Below, in pieces: positions 31,961 to 44,625 of a DNA stretch of 64,000 nt; position 1 is the first letter of the stretch, and each line of letters starts with the position of its first letter. The notes under the pieces are model-generated. The model was given only the letters and a program-made list of their open reading frames with translations. It was not told the origin of the DNA and did no database searches. The stretch is from Mermis nigrescens. Its lineage: Eukaryota > Nematoda > Enoplea > Mermithida > Mermithidae. The stretch is from contig JAVLUZ010000054.1 in assembly GCA_036768485.1 (NCBI GenBank), positions 186,001-250,000 on the forward strand, written 5' to 3'. A program made the translations under genes and the position numbers.

Positions 31961-33067
31961 ATTTGTAGGTCGTTAAAAACTGTCCAAAAAAGAACGGTTC
32001 TTTCTTGGCCTTTTGGCCTTTTGGCGTTCTGAGGGTTTTCAGGTTGATGTGATTGACCCTGTATTCTTGGGTAAGGACTCGGATTTTGCGCCCTGAATGC
32101 ACCCGCTCTGTTAAATATGCTATGTAAATTCTGTCTTGCGTTACAATTACAATAATATCAATTATTGCCATTATTTAATATGTTTCTTTGTTGCCCATTA
32201 CCTCTGAAATTTATGTTCCTTTGAAAATCACTCAAGTTACAATTTGCATAACAGTATAAATTATGATTTAAATTTCTGCTCAGAGCATTATTATTGCGAT
32301 CATTATTATCACCACTAAAATTTTGATAATTACCCAAACAAATTGGCGGTGTCTTGTAATAGCACAATTCGGTTAGATGATTATTTCGGCAGCAGATTTT
32401 GCAGCAGCAAGTACTGCATTCCAATAACGCCTTTATCTTGTCGAGTTTCTGATCCAAAGACATTTCTGAAGATAAAATTGTTAAATTATAATCCGATTTT
32501 GACTCATTTGGATAGTCTTGTATTTGTTCTCAAAACACTTGACTTTCAGTATATGATGCCCTTCTAATAGCATCTGCTAGGGTTCTAAATTCTTGATATT
32601 TAGGTGCTTCATAAATTTTAGGTAAAAGACCACAAATATAAATAGGTTTTACTATACTTGCTCGACTTTGTTCTGAAAGTTGGGGGTAAGCTGACCTTGC
32701 GAGCTTTTTTGACCTTTCAGAAAATACTAAAACAGATTCAGTTTTCCGTTGCTTGGCATCATACACCATGCCTTGATATATATCGCTATCATGACCTTCT
32801 AAAAATTCAGTTTTAAGCACGTCTATTACGTCATCAAAAGTAGAATCAGGATAAGTTTCTAAAATGTTGGTTAAAGTCACAAGAGCGGTTCCAGTGAAAT
32901 TTGATTCTAAAAATGTAATTTTATAAGCATTATCCGCACTTGAAACGCCCTGAAGAACCATATATTTCTGAAATTTTTTTAATCCATTCGTGAAAAGATT
33001 CACCAAAAGCTCCAGAAAATGGTTTGGGAGGCCTTTGGGTCATTGAAGCACCTAGGCACTGAAAAGG
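31960..33067 (-). pseudogene. Retroelement gag, C-terminal part (split by the BEL/Pao element)
   Basis: On the minus strand a capsid-like region (FSGAFGESFHEWIKKFQKYM ... KFAPKYQEFRTLADAIRRAS-like text) runs from 33067 to about 32530. After a frame change comes a single zinc knuckle CKICCRNNHLTELC (C-x2-C-x4-H-x4-C, about 32400), then an Asn/Arg/Gln-rich tail (NNDRNNNALSRN) to about 31970. These are standard gag features. The upstream part of the same gene lies at 45224-45760, because the 12.1 kb BEL/Pao element inserted between them with a 5-bp duplication. No pol domain follows it. Confidence 0.7.
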
Positions 33068-33072
33068 GTCTC

Positions 33073-33702
33073 TGTTGCAAATTTTAGCAAGAGTATTACT
33101 TTTTAAGTATTAAAAGATTGACTAGGTTCCTTATTTTCACAACAAATGAGTATTTTGATTTTTATTTATTTGAATGAAAAGCGCGTTTTAGAGTTAATCC
33201 TAATTAATTGTAATTTAGTTATTTTTTAAGTTCAGACTGTAATATAATATTGTTAAGCAAGTCTTACATCATACTTTTATTGGCCAATTGCGGCTAAACA
33301 ACGAAATAAGAAATATGATAAATAAATATGCCCTAATCTCTAACAAACAATTTTTATATAGGCTTGAGTGATTAATAGGTGCATGTACCTACATAGGTAA
33401 AAAAGGTGAAATATGTAAATAACCGAATAATAATCGAAGCAAAGCTTTGATCTTTTTATACGTTAATATTGTAGTAACCCGTGATCAAATGCATGTGTAA
33501 TGAAAATGTCACAGAAAATAACATTTAAAAAAGGTTAAATGACTCTTGCAAGTAATGATCCGTATTACTTACCAATTTGCAGATAATCACATACCTATAT
33601 ATTATCATAAGGTTGAATACCTTTATCTGTTCAATCATTAAAAATTAAACAAAAATGCCAAAGTTTATTTTATTTTTGAGTTGTTCGCAAAGTTTTGCAA
33701 CA
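33073..33702 (-). repeat. 3' LTR of the BEL/Pao-type element
   Basis: It is 630 bp. In plus orientation it starts TGTTGCAAATTTTAGC and ends GTTTTGCAACA. It matches the other LTR along its length but carries about 55 extra bases near 33420-33480 that contain a small palindrome around AAGCAAAGCTTTGAT. Confidence 0.95.
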
Positions 33703-33754
33703 TTCCCAACAAACAAAAGAGTTTCAAATGAAAATGAAGAAAACAGTTTTCTTT

Positions 33755-34015
33755 CTAAGTTTTGTTTTGAAAGAAAGATTTTTTGTTTTCGAGTTTCATG
33801 TCAATCACTTTACATATTCTAGCCTTTTTATGTTCTATTTCATGAACTGGTAAAACGAATTCATGTTCTAATGTTGAACAACATTCTCTATAAAAAGTAT
33901 CATAAAATGGTTTCATTGATGCCGTGATCTGACACAGTTGTACGGAACAACTTATCCAATTTGTGATTGGACATAACGCAAGCGTAACTATTGTACGAAA
34001 CAGAACAAGTATCAT
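33755..34015 (-). CDS. Small ORF between envelope and 3' LTR
   Basis: This is an 86-residue unbroken frame with ATG at 34015 on the minus strand (MILVLFRTIVTLALCPITN ...). It has a short hydrophobic start, four Cys in the first half or so, and a basic end. It lies just inside the 3' LTR, where some retroviruses carry accessory genes. I do not recognise it. It may be an accessory gene, the 3' end of a longer envelope reading frame, or an accident. Confidence 0.35.
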   Translation of the reverse strand: MILVLFRTIVTLALCPITNWISCSVQLCQITASMKPFYDTFYRECCSTLEHEFVLPVHEIEHKKARICKVIDMKLENKKSFFQNKT

Positions 34016-34298
34016 GTAACTAGATTTGTTACAAGAATTAATAATAATAAATCAAAAAAATCGAAAGATATAAATGAATTTATGTGATTACCACACAAAA
34101 TTATAAAGATAAATTAATAACTTAATAAAATAATAATTCAATATCAATAAAATAAAAAAATTAAAATTATATAAAAGTAAATAAAATGAATAACAAATGA
34201 ATATTTTAAAATCATTAATACTTATCTGGTTATGGTAAGTATATTAGTTTTATGTTTTAGGAGAATCTTATTTTTTAAAATTAAAGGAAAATTGGACG

Positions 34299-35921
34299 TC
34301 AAAGTAAAATAACACATGGTAGTAGTTTAAGCATCAACAGGATACTAATTGTTAAAGTTCCAAACAAACTAACTATTTTTAGCCAGTTACTTGCAAATGG
34401 GGTAAACATAAATTGGAAATCTAAGTCAGAAGTTAGATTGTTTACTGTCACAATATTTGTGAAATCATGTAAAAATTCTTTATTTATGAAAATTAAAATC
34501 GTAGAAATATTAAATTCGGTTGTTGCTGCAGGACAACTAACTTTACATGTTTCATTCATTTCTGCATGTTTAAAATGTAAAATAACCAAATTTAGTTCTT
34601 CATTTGGCTTACAAGAAGTAGAAAAATAATTTAATCCACAAGATACAAGAGCAATTGCTTGCCCAAAATTTGTTTTACATTTAAAATCTAGTCTTGCACC
34701 AGTTAAACAGTTATAGCAGCCTTGAAATCTTAATGGTTTTATGTTACAAGTATTTTTATCGATTTTGCTAGATAAGTGAAATCCATTTAGAGTGATCTGT
34801 AACTCAATTGAACTTCAACTATTATATTCAATTGAAATTTGTTTCCTAAACCAATAATAGATATGCCATGAGTGTTCATGGGTATAATATTTTCAATTTT
34901 ATCAAAAAGATATTCTAGTATACATTCAACACAATGACAAGAGGCTTGTGTTTCTTGCATTTGACAAGTACATAATTAATGTGCTAAAAAGCAATCAAAT
35001 TTTTCAGCTTTTTCGCTGTTCGCACATTGTAGCTCTCCAATAGTTCCTGCAACAGGTTGACCAGATTCTGAGGCTTGTATAATGGCTGTTTTTTGTCCAT
35101 CAGTTAAAAATTTATTTCCTAATAATGGTAAAGGTGAATGAGTTATTGAAGGCAAAATAATTTTAATATTTGCCCATTCATTTGGTATACCAGGTTTTAG
35201 GTTAAACTCATATTCTAAGGATTTGCCTGGAAAATTAATTCTTATTTTCACCTTTACATTAAAAGTCCATACTGGACAAGAAAAGATTAAAAAAATGTTA
35301 TCACTCATTGTTTCTGCATAAATTTGATAAAAAATGCACGCAGAGCCACAAGTACCGCATCCACATGCTGCACAGCTACAAGATTCGGAACAAAAGGTAA
35401 AACCAGGCAGTGAATTGACCCTTTCATCTAATTCTGGTATTTTTGTATTGAGTTTAACTCCAATACACTTATCACCAGTGCATGAACCAAACATAGAACA
35501 TCTCTTTACAGACTGCACATTCATTCTAAATGAACGCATGAAATACTCGTTTTTTGTTTGACAGTCTAATGTAACTTCAAAAACTTCTATAGATAATGTG
35601 CCTGAAGGTTCTTTTTTCTCATTTTGAATTATTACAACTTTCTTGTCCCTGAGGGACAATTGAAAGTCGAGTAGATTATAAAATAGTACAATCTAATGAC
35701 AATTTTTGATACATAACACATTCTGAATTTTGTGTACTCAAAATTGAGACATCAGCACAAGCATTTGTATAGTTTAAATTACTAAGCAGTATAATTGATA
35801 AAATCATGATACTAGTTTTTAAAAGTGGTCGAAAAATGAATCTGTTAGATTTTTGTGTTTTAGGGATCAATGGAGTTAAAGAAAAATCATTTTTTGGTTT
35901 ATTTATTTCTAGTAGATACAC
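34299..35921 (-). pseudogene. Envelope, Gc-like fusion subunit (phlebovirus-type), broken
   Basis: Envelope genes of this type are known in some nematode BEL/Pao elements and are related to the class II fusion glycoproteins of phleboviruses. A hydrophobic segment near 35830-35760 (IMILSIILLSNLNYTNACAD) precedes the mature-type start. The main frame (35659-34976) is Cys-rich, with a dense cluster CSESCSCAACGCGTCGSAC and a later C..C..C..C part after a stop. A C-terminal hydrophobic anchor (SLFGTLTISILLMLKLL) near 34370-34310 is followed by a short tail. Several stops and frame changes interrupt it. The family call rests on the Cys pattern and gene order. Confidence 0.65.
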
Positions 35922-35951
35922 TATATTTACAGCAAATAAGTAATTTAGCTG

Positions 35952-36960
35952 TCATTTTGCATATAAAAAATAAAGTTTTAAAATCTTATAAAAAATATAG
36001 AATGTTATGATAAAGAGAAGCGTGAAGTTAATTAGTAAAAAGTAATATAATTTTGGAATACATTGCGGATTATAAAAAGCATCCAAGCATGAATAAAAAG
36101 TTAGCATTTCACAATATGCGGATGCATGACAAGGTATACTATGTTCTTCAAGAATAAGTCCATTATTCCATAACTTCACAGAAAATGTATGTTGTTTTAT
36201 CACCACTTCTTTAGGAAATTGAATTTGTTCCAGTGTCTTAGGTTCAGATATTTTATAGCAATGAGGTTGAGAAAAAATTTCAATTAAATTTACAATATTT
36301 TTAGAAATCTCTATTTCTAATCCTCCTCTTACACATGTAAAGTTACATTGAGTGCAGTGCTTTACGAATTTCACTGATTGTTTTGGTCCATGAACAGTAA
36401 CAAGAACAGTTACCCAAGCTGTAATAGGAACCACCCGTCAGAATTTACAAAATTAATTTTTTCAGGCTCGTTATAATAACAAAATTTAGTGCTCTTTTAT
36501 TACATTTATGATTTTCGCAAAAATCAGGAGTTCCTATTATGGGACCCTTCCCAAAGCAAATGAAAGCATCTTGACCAGTATAAACGTAGACTAATTGTAA
36601 GTTTTTTACAAAATGTAGTGAGTTGTCAAATAATTGTATTTGTGACATGTAAATGTGTTTCGGTTCTGAATTGCAATTTATGTTGGGGACATAAGAACAA
36701 ATATTGGGCTTTGAAATATCTAAAATACTGATATAATTTTCAGAGTTTAAGAGTTCGTCATTTGAATAAGAGCATTCATCAGCCCAGTTTTTACATTCGC
36801 ACTTTGTTCCCCATTTTCCATTTTTATCTAAAAGCCCAAATGGACATGTAACTCTCAAATAACAAAAATGTCCATTAGTTTTCTTTTGAATAGTTATACC
36901 CGTTTTTACATAAGTTCGAGAATGTATAAACGGTAAATTTTTTAGAAGTATGACATTTAG
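35952..36960 (-). pseudogene. Envelope, Gn-like subunit, broken
   Basis: Two minus-strand frames, 36858-36445 and 36434-35952, lie end to end with a frame change between them. The first is Cys-rich (CPFGLLDKNGKWGTKCECKN ...). The second ends with Cys-rich text and a strong membrane segment (YYFLLINFTLLFIITFYIFY) plus a short basic tail. A Cys-rich ectodomain, an anchor and a following Gc-like part match the Gn-Gc layout of phlebovirus-type glycoprotein precursors. Read left to right on the minus strand it follows the integrase directly, where BEL/Pao env genes sit. Confidence 0.6.
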
Positions 36961-37063
36961 GATGGCAAAGTTGTTTTATGTCATTTTCATAACTTGTGTT
37001 AATAAGAATTGAGGGATAACAAAAAAATTGATTAAGTAGGGTGAAAGCTTAAAGTCCATATTT

Positions 37064-38842
37064 TCATGAAACTTCTAGGTTGTAATGTGTTTGGGTAGTG
37101 TTAGATTCCGTTGTATTGTCATTAGTATTGTGATCATTATTTGATTCGTCAGAAAGTTCAAGAGGATTCAAATTATTTATGGGCCTCGTTATGACTATTT
37201 TATTTGGCATCATTATTTTGGCTGATCTGATTTTATTATCTGAACTTTCCTTTAATCTCATAATTTTACCAAGTTTCCAAAAACCTTGTGAAGAAAAATC
37301 AACATCCTTAACTAAAACTACTTCATTTATTTTGGGTTCTAAATCTGATTCTAATCTTGGGTGTTTATGAATAATTTGCGTTCTCTCACATAAACTAACT
37401 AAATATTTGGCGTGCTAAGCATGCCAAAACATATCTAATGTTTTCAGAGTTTTTCTCCAACACTGTAATAAATTTTGAGCAGAGTCAAGTTGAAGATTAA
37501 AGTCAAAATTGTCATGATCGTTTTCTTGTAAAGGAGACCCTAGATATGTATAAGGTATCAGAAAATCAATAGGTCTTACAGGTAATATACATTCTAATTC
37601 TTCTGAGATATAAGTTAATGGTCTAGAATTTAATACAGCTTCAATCTCGCTTATCAATTTTACAAAAGTTTTCTAAATTCAAAATTTGTCTTTCTAGACT
37701 TATTTTTATCCATTCATAAAACCCACCTTTCCATGGGGCATATTGTGGTATGAACAACCAAGTAATTTTTAGAGATGAAAAATAATAAGTAAGAGAATTG
37801 TCAAGTTTAATGTTTTTCCAAATTTCTTCAAAAACTTTTTGAGCTAACTTAAATTGTAGAGCGTCATCTGACACAATTCTGTCAGGTTTTCCAGGTCTCG
37901 AAATAAATCGTCTTACACAGTTTAAAAAAGTTTGGGCTGATAAATTAATAGCATATTCTAAATGAATACCACACGTAACAAAATACGTAAGTAAGCACAC
38001 CCATATTTTAGCATTTTCATTGTTAGTTTTGATAGTTAAAGGAACAAGATAATCTAAACCAATATACTAAAAAGGTGTCCAATGTTTAACTCTTTCTTTG
38101 GGATAAGGTGGCATCTCTGGTAATGGGTAGGGGGTTGCTTTGCTTTATATTTTTTTACATATGAAGCATAAATTTAAAATTTGTTTTACCTCAGTTCTAC
38201 CTTTAATTATCCAATACTTTTGTCGTATTTGTGATAAAGTATAATTTACACCAAAATGCATTTTTCTTTTATGAGTATAGAGGATAATCAATTCAGTTAA
38301 TCTGTGTTTTCTAGGTAAAAGTATAGGAAATTTAGCTTTCTCTGGAATTTCTGCATTTCTCAATCTTCCATAACATCGGAGAATTCCCTTTTATTGTAAT
38401 TTACTACTAAAGTATCCAGAACTTTGGATTTACCGCTCTTTTTTGATAATTCATTATGAAATTCTGCTTGAGCTCGTATCAAGCAGTTTTCAGCAACTTT
38501 AACTTCTTTAGCTTCAATTAGACCTTGACAAATAATTCGAGTAAAAATATAATGTAAATTATCAGAAATTTGATTATTACGATATTCCGGGGTTAATTTA
38601 TTCCAAAATTTAATTTTTAAAAAGCGTAAGACATATACTGTTATTCTTATTGCTTTCAATAATGAAGATATTCTACTCAAATCTAAAAATGATATGTTTT
38701 GTAATACTTCACGATCAACAACAAATGATGTTGAAGGAGATTCAATTCCAATTTCCTTTTCTTGCCTAGGAGTTATTAAAACAGAAGTTTTTGGCCAATT
38801 TTTTACTTCTTCATAGAGCCACATTAGTCCAAACCACCACAA
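37064..38842 (-). pseudogene. BEL/Pao integrase with C-terminal domain
   Basis: In minus-strand order: a linker WWFGLMWLYEEVKNWP at 38842, then an N-terminal region at 38363-38145 with the His/Cys zinc site (HRLTELIILYTHKRKMH, then CFICKK). The catalytic core (38000-37641) has RIVSDDALQF, where the second Asp is expected, and PWKGGFYEWI with the catalytic Glu. It continues with EIEAVLNSRPLTYISEE (37657 on) and the conserved C-terminal domain of Pao pol proteins (EVVLVKDVDFSSQGFWKLG, about 37330-37270), ending with an Asn/Thr-rich tail at 37064. Frame changes near 38360, 38140 and 37655 break it. Confidence 0.82.
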
Positions 38843-41800
38843 ATTAGATGTTTTTAAATCAGCAACCCTTGCTTATCGGAAAGCATTGTCAGCAGGGTTC
38901 TCATCTCCAGAAATATGTTTAAAAATCACATCTTTAGCGTCCCTAAGAAGATATCTTCTGTTTTCAACAAAAGTACCAAGTGGTTTTTCGCTATTAAGCC
39001 AATGTAAAACACAGGAAGAGTCACTGAACAACGTTTTTGTACTAATAGAAAGTTTTAGTTGATTTTCAACAATGATCAGACATTCTTAACCTACATATGT
39101 CAGCTGCCATGAGTTCTAATTGAGGCAAAGTTATTTCCTTTATAGGCGCTAATCTTGTTTTAGAAAAAATTAAATTAACATAATCGTTCAATAAACTTTT
39201 AAGTCTTAGATAAACGCAAGCTGCTTAAGCAGACTTGGACGCATTGACAAAAGAGAATAAATGATATTTAACCTTTTACTGGCCAACGTTCCCTATTGGG
39301 AACATATTTTCAAAATTTTGTTGCAAAACAACTACTCATCTAATTTAAATTAAACTTGTTTTGGATGAGGAACAAGATGTTTGCCTATCCTGCGAGAGCA
39401 ATTTCAAAACTTAATTATCAGTATGTGCTATGCTATACTGTCTTAAGTTAGACAAAAATAGCGAAACTTTGTCATATTTAGAAATTTGTATATTGTCAAT
39501 CGACATACAAAATTTTCGAGCCAAATGTCATGCAGTCAGGTTTGCAGAGGTTTTCTGATCATTTTGGTATGTTATCCATTCTTATTTACTTGTTCATCAA
39601 AAGTTATGCTTAAATTTATATGGATGTTCCCGTTTGGGAACATTGGCTCCTAGGAGTGCAAAAATATTTAATTCTTGGAATGAGAACAAAATCTATGGGG
39701 CAGCATATGTAACCTCGGCTATGCTCTTTAGTGACCTCTCATGCATTCCTTAAATTTTCAAGAGCTCCACAAGCATTCTGGTATGACTCCAATCCACATA
39801 TTCAAAACATTAAATGCAGTTTTGTGGGATTCTTTACTTGATTCTATGTGTTACAATTACACAACAATGTAGCTTGTAGCTCTTGATTTCTAGCGGTTTT
39901 TAGGCAAAAATGCAAGTGTTTCTGTAAATAATTTTAGGTGCTTCCGCAGAAATTACCTGCTCTACATTACTTTGCTTTATTTTTTTACTATAAGTTACAG
40001 AGCCATGGATCTTTAGAGGCCAAGAGACAAATTTTCTTGAATTCATGCACAATATCATGTGTTTTTGATCTGTAGAACTTGCACTGTACTTTATCGAACT
40101 TTATATAACTACTGATTTCTAACATTTTTAATAGCTCAGAAGCATGCTAGCAACATAACTTAACTTTGAGTGTAAATTTATTGGACTATTGATAACAACT
40201 GTGGATAGGTAAATGTCTGAATGAGTAAATGTATGAATGACTTACTTTTATTCATTGTAAAATTTTACTTATTGCAAATTGTATGAAATCGCCAAATTGA
40301 CTATATTACACCCTGACTTCCCGTTATTTCCCGAATCTTGATTCATGGTTTCTAATTTTAGTATACCAACATACGTCGATGCAGTGTAAATAGCTCTGAG
40401 ATCACGGGCATTAGTTCAACAGTGTAGAAATGCGAAGACCAATAAATTTTGAAAAATCCAGATTATAGCTCAATAATAGTTTTTTACTCATCTTAGCTAG
40501 ACATTATAAAATGTTATCTAGAAAGCAAGCAAATTTAACAAAAAAACAGATGTAAAGTTACGGTGTCTACTGAAAGTTTCTTGGCTTTCTGAGGTTTATG
40601 GTTCCCATAAGGTTTAAAATACTCAAAACCACACCCTTGTAGGCTCTCTATTTGACAATTTGACAGTTTAGATTACTTGTGTTATCAATGTTTGTAGCAG
40701 ATCGCTTTGATCTTATATGTTTTGCAAAACATAACAGAACATAAAATTTGGCAAATATGTTCCCCAAGAAGCCAACGTTCCCAAACGGGAACATATGAAT
40801 AACATGATAGAGAGGAGAGCTTTTGCTCTGGTTTTTTGCATACAGTCTTACATTTTACAGATTCAAAACATATTAAGATTGCATTGCTGCAGCACGTCTG
40901 CATCATAGAGCAGACTCTAAAAGGTTAACATCACAATTTTGGAAGTCAACTATATATCTACATATTGTAAAAGTTGGTGAAGTTTCTCAATCATATAAAA
41001 TTAGATTCCATTCTCCTTTCAAGTCATCTGATACAGGTTTATCCTAAGATAATTTTGTTTTCTAAAGCTTTTGTAAAAAGAGTTTACCGAGTAATAAAAT
41101 GGGTGAAAGAAATCCTAAAGGATTAAACAAGCTAGCAACAATTTTCAGAATATTACGTTTTGTTATGATAGTTTTTTCCATTTTTGTTTCTAATGAAATC
41201 GAAATTGAAAGACAATCCAACACCTTGCCCCACGTAACACCTAATATTTTAGTTTGAACTGTTTTTGTTTTATCTTCTTTGTTTAGATGATTATTAAATT
41301 CGAGTGAGTTAGAATTCCATTCTAGCAGATTCATACTCGCTTGTGAAAATATTTCCTTAGATTCAAAATATAATTCTTTAGATTCTCTAAGAGAATTGGC
41401 TCCTATGATAATATTATCTACTTAAATATTTTCTAATAATTTCTTACTAGTCTCAGTGTTGACTTTACTTAAGTGATATTTTATGCAAGCATTTAATAAA
41501 AATGGACTCAAAATTACACCAAAAGGCATTCTACAAAAACAGTAAATTTCTATGTTATTTTCAATTGCTGGATTAGTAGTATCTTTAAAGCATAAAAACT
41601 TAGTCACATCTCTATCAGTTTGCTGCAAAACTATTAGCAAAAATGCTTTTTCTACTTCAGCAGCTAAAATTATTGGATAAAGTCAAAATCTTAATAATAC
41701 ACCACATAAATCTGGTATCATAATTGGATCCTTGTAAAGACATTCATTTAGTGATGCATTAGTTCTCTTAGTTTTTGCTGACGCGTCATAAACTATCCGA

Positions 41801-42580
41801 ACTTTAGCAGTATCTTTTAATGGAGTTATGACCGGATGATGAGGAAGATAATGTTTCAGATTATTAGTTGTTTGTGTAACCTTTTCTATGATTCCCTTTT
41901 TTAGTTAATCTTCCATAATATCGTTATATTTTCTAAGTAAATCAAGATCTTGTTTAAATCTAAATGTCAAAGAATTCAATCTTCCCAATGATAGACCATA
42001 ATTATCAGGAAGATTTACTTCAATGTTTTTCCATGGCCATTTTACTTCATAACGTCCCTTTTCAAATTTCACAGTCTCATTAAAATTTTTAAGAGCACAA
42101 TCATCGTCAGTTTCATACGGAGTGTCATTAATGCCTATAGTTTCTAGATTCCAAAATAATTCAAGATCATTTAGAATGTTATCATTACCCATGTTATTTA
42201 TTTGAGGTAATAAAATAGTTCCATTTTCTACAGATTCACAAAAATTAGTTCTGCAAAATTCTATTTTATTTGGACTATTTTCAAAATGGAAAGTTTTATT
42301 TTTTCCAGAAAGCAGATAACCAATTTTTGAGTGAATCAAAAATAATCCAGAGGGTAATTTTAGCACGCCAGGATTATTAATAAATTCCCAAAAAGAATCA
42401 ACACCTATGAGTACATCAGGCTTAATATTAGAAGAGCATATTTCCAAAGAGTTAAAAATATTCTCAAATGGCAGTTTAGAACTGATAAAATTCTTGTCTT
42501 CATTATCTAACATGGCTATTACCATCGTGTTTGTGAAGTATGGCATAGAAGAGGTATAAATAGTTTTACATGTGTTGTCT
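38843..42580 (-). pseudogene. BEL/Pao reverse transcriptase and RNase H, interrupted by P2
   Basis: In minus-strand order: a linker with DVLIGVDSFWEFI and LPSGLFLIHSKIGYLLSG (42420-42310), then the RT with HHPVITPLKDTAKVRIVYDAS (about 41850), FCRMPFGVILSPF (about 41520) and the catalytic box VDNIIIG (about 41415), which follows a stop and reads VDN where VDD is usual. The spacer KILGVTWGK and FNPLGFLSPIL (about 41110) are typical Pao. The piggyBac-like element lies between 40924 and 39272. RNase H continues with LFSDSSCVLHWLNS (about 39030) and HISGDENPADNA (about 38900), the Pao signature at the end of RNase H. Several stops are visible. Confidence 0.85.
39272..40924. mobile_element. piggyBac-like non-autonomous element P2 (TTAA)
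   Basis: TTAA at 39268-39271 and 40925-40928 flank ends CCTTTTACTGG and, from the other side, CCTTTTAGAGT (7-bp inverted repeat). It is 1653 bp with no transposase frame. It carries three copies of the palindrome GTTCCC-N4-GGGAAC (about 39287, 39627, 40780). It split the RNase H region of the BEL/Pao-type element. Confidence 0.85.
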
Positions 42581-42990
42581 CCTTGAAGGTGTCTAATGCA
42601 ACTAAATTTCCTTTTACTCGCATTGACGTTTTTGAAGCAAAAGTGTTAATTGATAATAATTCTCAGTATCTTGATTATAATCCTAATAATGTTTTTAAGT
42701 TATCAGTAATGTATGAACGTTGGCTACCAGAAACAAAAAATACAAAAGTATCTACTACATTTCTAGGAAATTCAGGATTGCAGACCATTATTTTAGAAAT
42801 TAACAGAGAAACAGTAAATTTAGAATTTGGTTCTAAATGTGAACAGTTATTTGCAGTTATATCGTCATATTCGATTGAAATTTCATTTGATTCGTTTTTT
42901 ACCTCAACCACAGGCAAAGAAATAACTTTCTTGGGAGCAATATTTGAATTTGCAACACGATCAATATTTTTAGATATTTCTCTTTAAAGA
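42581..42990 (-). pseudogene. BEL/Pao aspartic protease
   Basis: The minus-strand frame 42917-42675 has PEFPRNVVDTFVFFVSGSQRSYITDNL-type text (quoted here only as landmarks: VFFVSGSQRSYIT). The usual active-site string in this family is D-S-G-S-Q-R-S, so the catalytic Asp is replaced by Val here. It sits between the gag zinc knuckles and the RT, as expected. An antisense plus-strand frame (42583-42987) over it is a shadow. Confidence 0.7.
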
Positions 42991-43019
42991 CAATTTTCAC
43001 ATAAAGCCCTATTGTGATT

Positions 43020-44190
43020 ACCATTGCAATATGCACAAGGCCTATTAAATCAACAACTAGTCACTATGTGACCCGGTCTTAAACATATAAAGCATAGTGA
43101 GCGTTCCTGAATTTTTCTGTTCCATTCTAGAATAGTTTTATATACAAGACACTGATCATTAAGATGCTTTCCTTGACAAAATGCACATGGATATATTTTA
43201 CGTTTATTAATTTCTTCAGTCATATTTTTTACTTGCTGTGTTAATTTTGGACCATCATTTAATGTTCTAGCGTTTGACTGAAAAATTGCATGAATTTCAG
43301 TATTCCTTCCTATGTAATTTTTTCCATCTGCAGACCTAAAATTTCTGTTATCTGATATTTGAGACAAGTTATAGGCTTCTTCCTTAATAGAAATAATATG
43401 ATGCAAATTTTCTCTAAGTTCATTTATATGCCATACGGCGTTTGTTTCTTTAAGTTTGCCTAATTCTATAAGTATAGCTGGTGGCAGTCTTTGTAATATA
43501 ATCATGATTAAGATTTGTTGATCTAAATCTTCACCTAATGACGTGAGTTGCCTACAGACTTTATCTATTGATTCAAGTGTGCATCGTACGTAAGTCGTAG
43601 GTTTTCATAGTCGAATTCGGTATGTTACACAATTCTGTGTAGAGTGACCGTTTTATTATGTTAGGGTCACCGAATCGTTTTTTAAGGACAGCAATGACGT
43701 CCTTGTAGTTGGCATTAGTTACCAAAATTCCCTCTATAGCCTTATAAGCATTTCCTTTCAAGATACTAAGTAAATAATTGAATTTGTAAACGTCAGGTTT
43801 TTCTTGTAGAATGAACAGAGGATTCAAAAGAGTCCCAGAGTCCCAAAACTCGATCCATTTTAATGGATCTCCGTAGTAAGTTGGTAATTGAAGTTTTGGT
43901 TAATGCATTTGTATTTGTTGAGGTGGCTCAGAAAATTGAAAAACTTGTGAAGATTGACCCGTCAGTGAATATTTTAAATTTTTGACTAAATCTTAAATCT
44001 CAAGCTGTTTTGTTTCAAGCATATTCATAGCATCTATAGCTAAAGTTTCGGTTTCTAATATATTATCTGTATTACTGAAGAACAGATCATAAATCTTAAC
44101 TCCAAACTGTAATTGATCAACAGAAAGATCTAGTTGCAACTTAGCCCATTTGTTAGTTTGTTCTTTTATTATATCCAAAGAGTGTTTAAG
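43020..44190 (-). pseudogene. BEL/Pao gag with two zinc knuckles
   Basis: In minus-strand order: MDIIKEQTNKWAKLQLDL (44178 on), then LPTYYGDPLKWIEFWDS (about 43890), the conserved Pao gag motif, then a helical capsid region and the frame 43505-43050. That frame ends with two zinc knuckles, CAFCQGKHLNDQC and CFICLRPGHIVTSC, both close to C-x2-C-x4-H-x4-C. It encoded the nucleocapsid/capsid precursor. It is broken by a stop near 43990 and by further stops and frame changes near 43905 and 43570. Confidence 0.82.
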
Positions 44191-44625
44191 TTTTTTAACT
44201 TTGATTAATGATAATATAATTAAGATTATTAAACGCTTCGAATCCTTTCAAATGTATTTTGAGTATTTATTGTGCCTTGAAAATCTATTCCACTTATTTC
44301 ATTTAATAAATTTCCAATCTTTTTTGAGTAATGGAAAGTATTTGTTTTATTGGACCTTATCTCGCGACAAAATTATTTTTATTATCCTCAATCATGCTCT
44401 TATAAATTATTTTATAACCATCCTTTCGACAAGACAAAGAAAACAGATAAGCACCATCAAAGTATTATGAAGCGACAAATCTTAGAGCTATGTACGTGTA
44501 TGTATTTGACAAATTATTTTATTTTGTATTTAGTATTACTAATTACATGTACTCTAGATTTATACGGTTCACAAATTTAATAAAGCCTTATCTAATTTTT
44601 CTTTCTTGTTTTCTTTCTTCCCCGC

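Noticed and set aside
42583..42987. A 134-codon plus-strand frame
   Set aside because: It is the antisense shadow of the BEL/Pao protease region.
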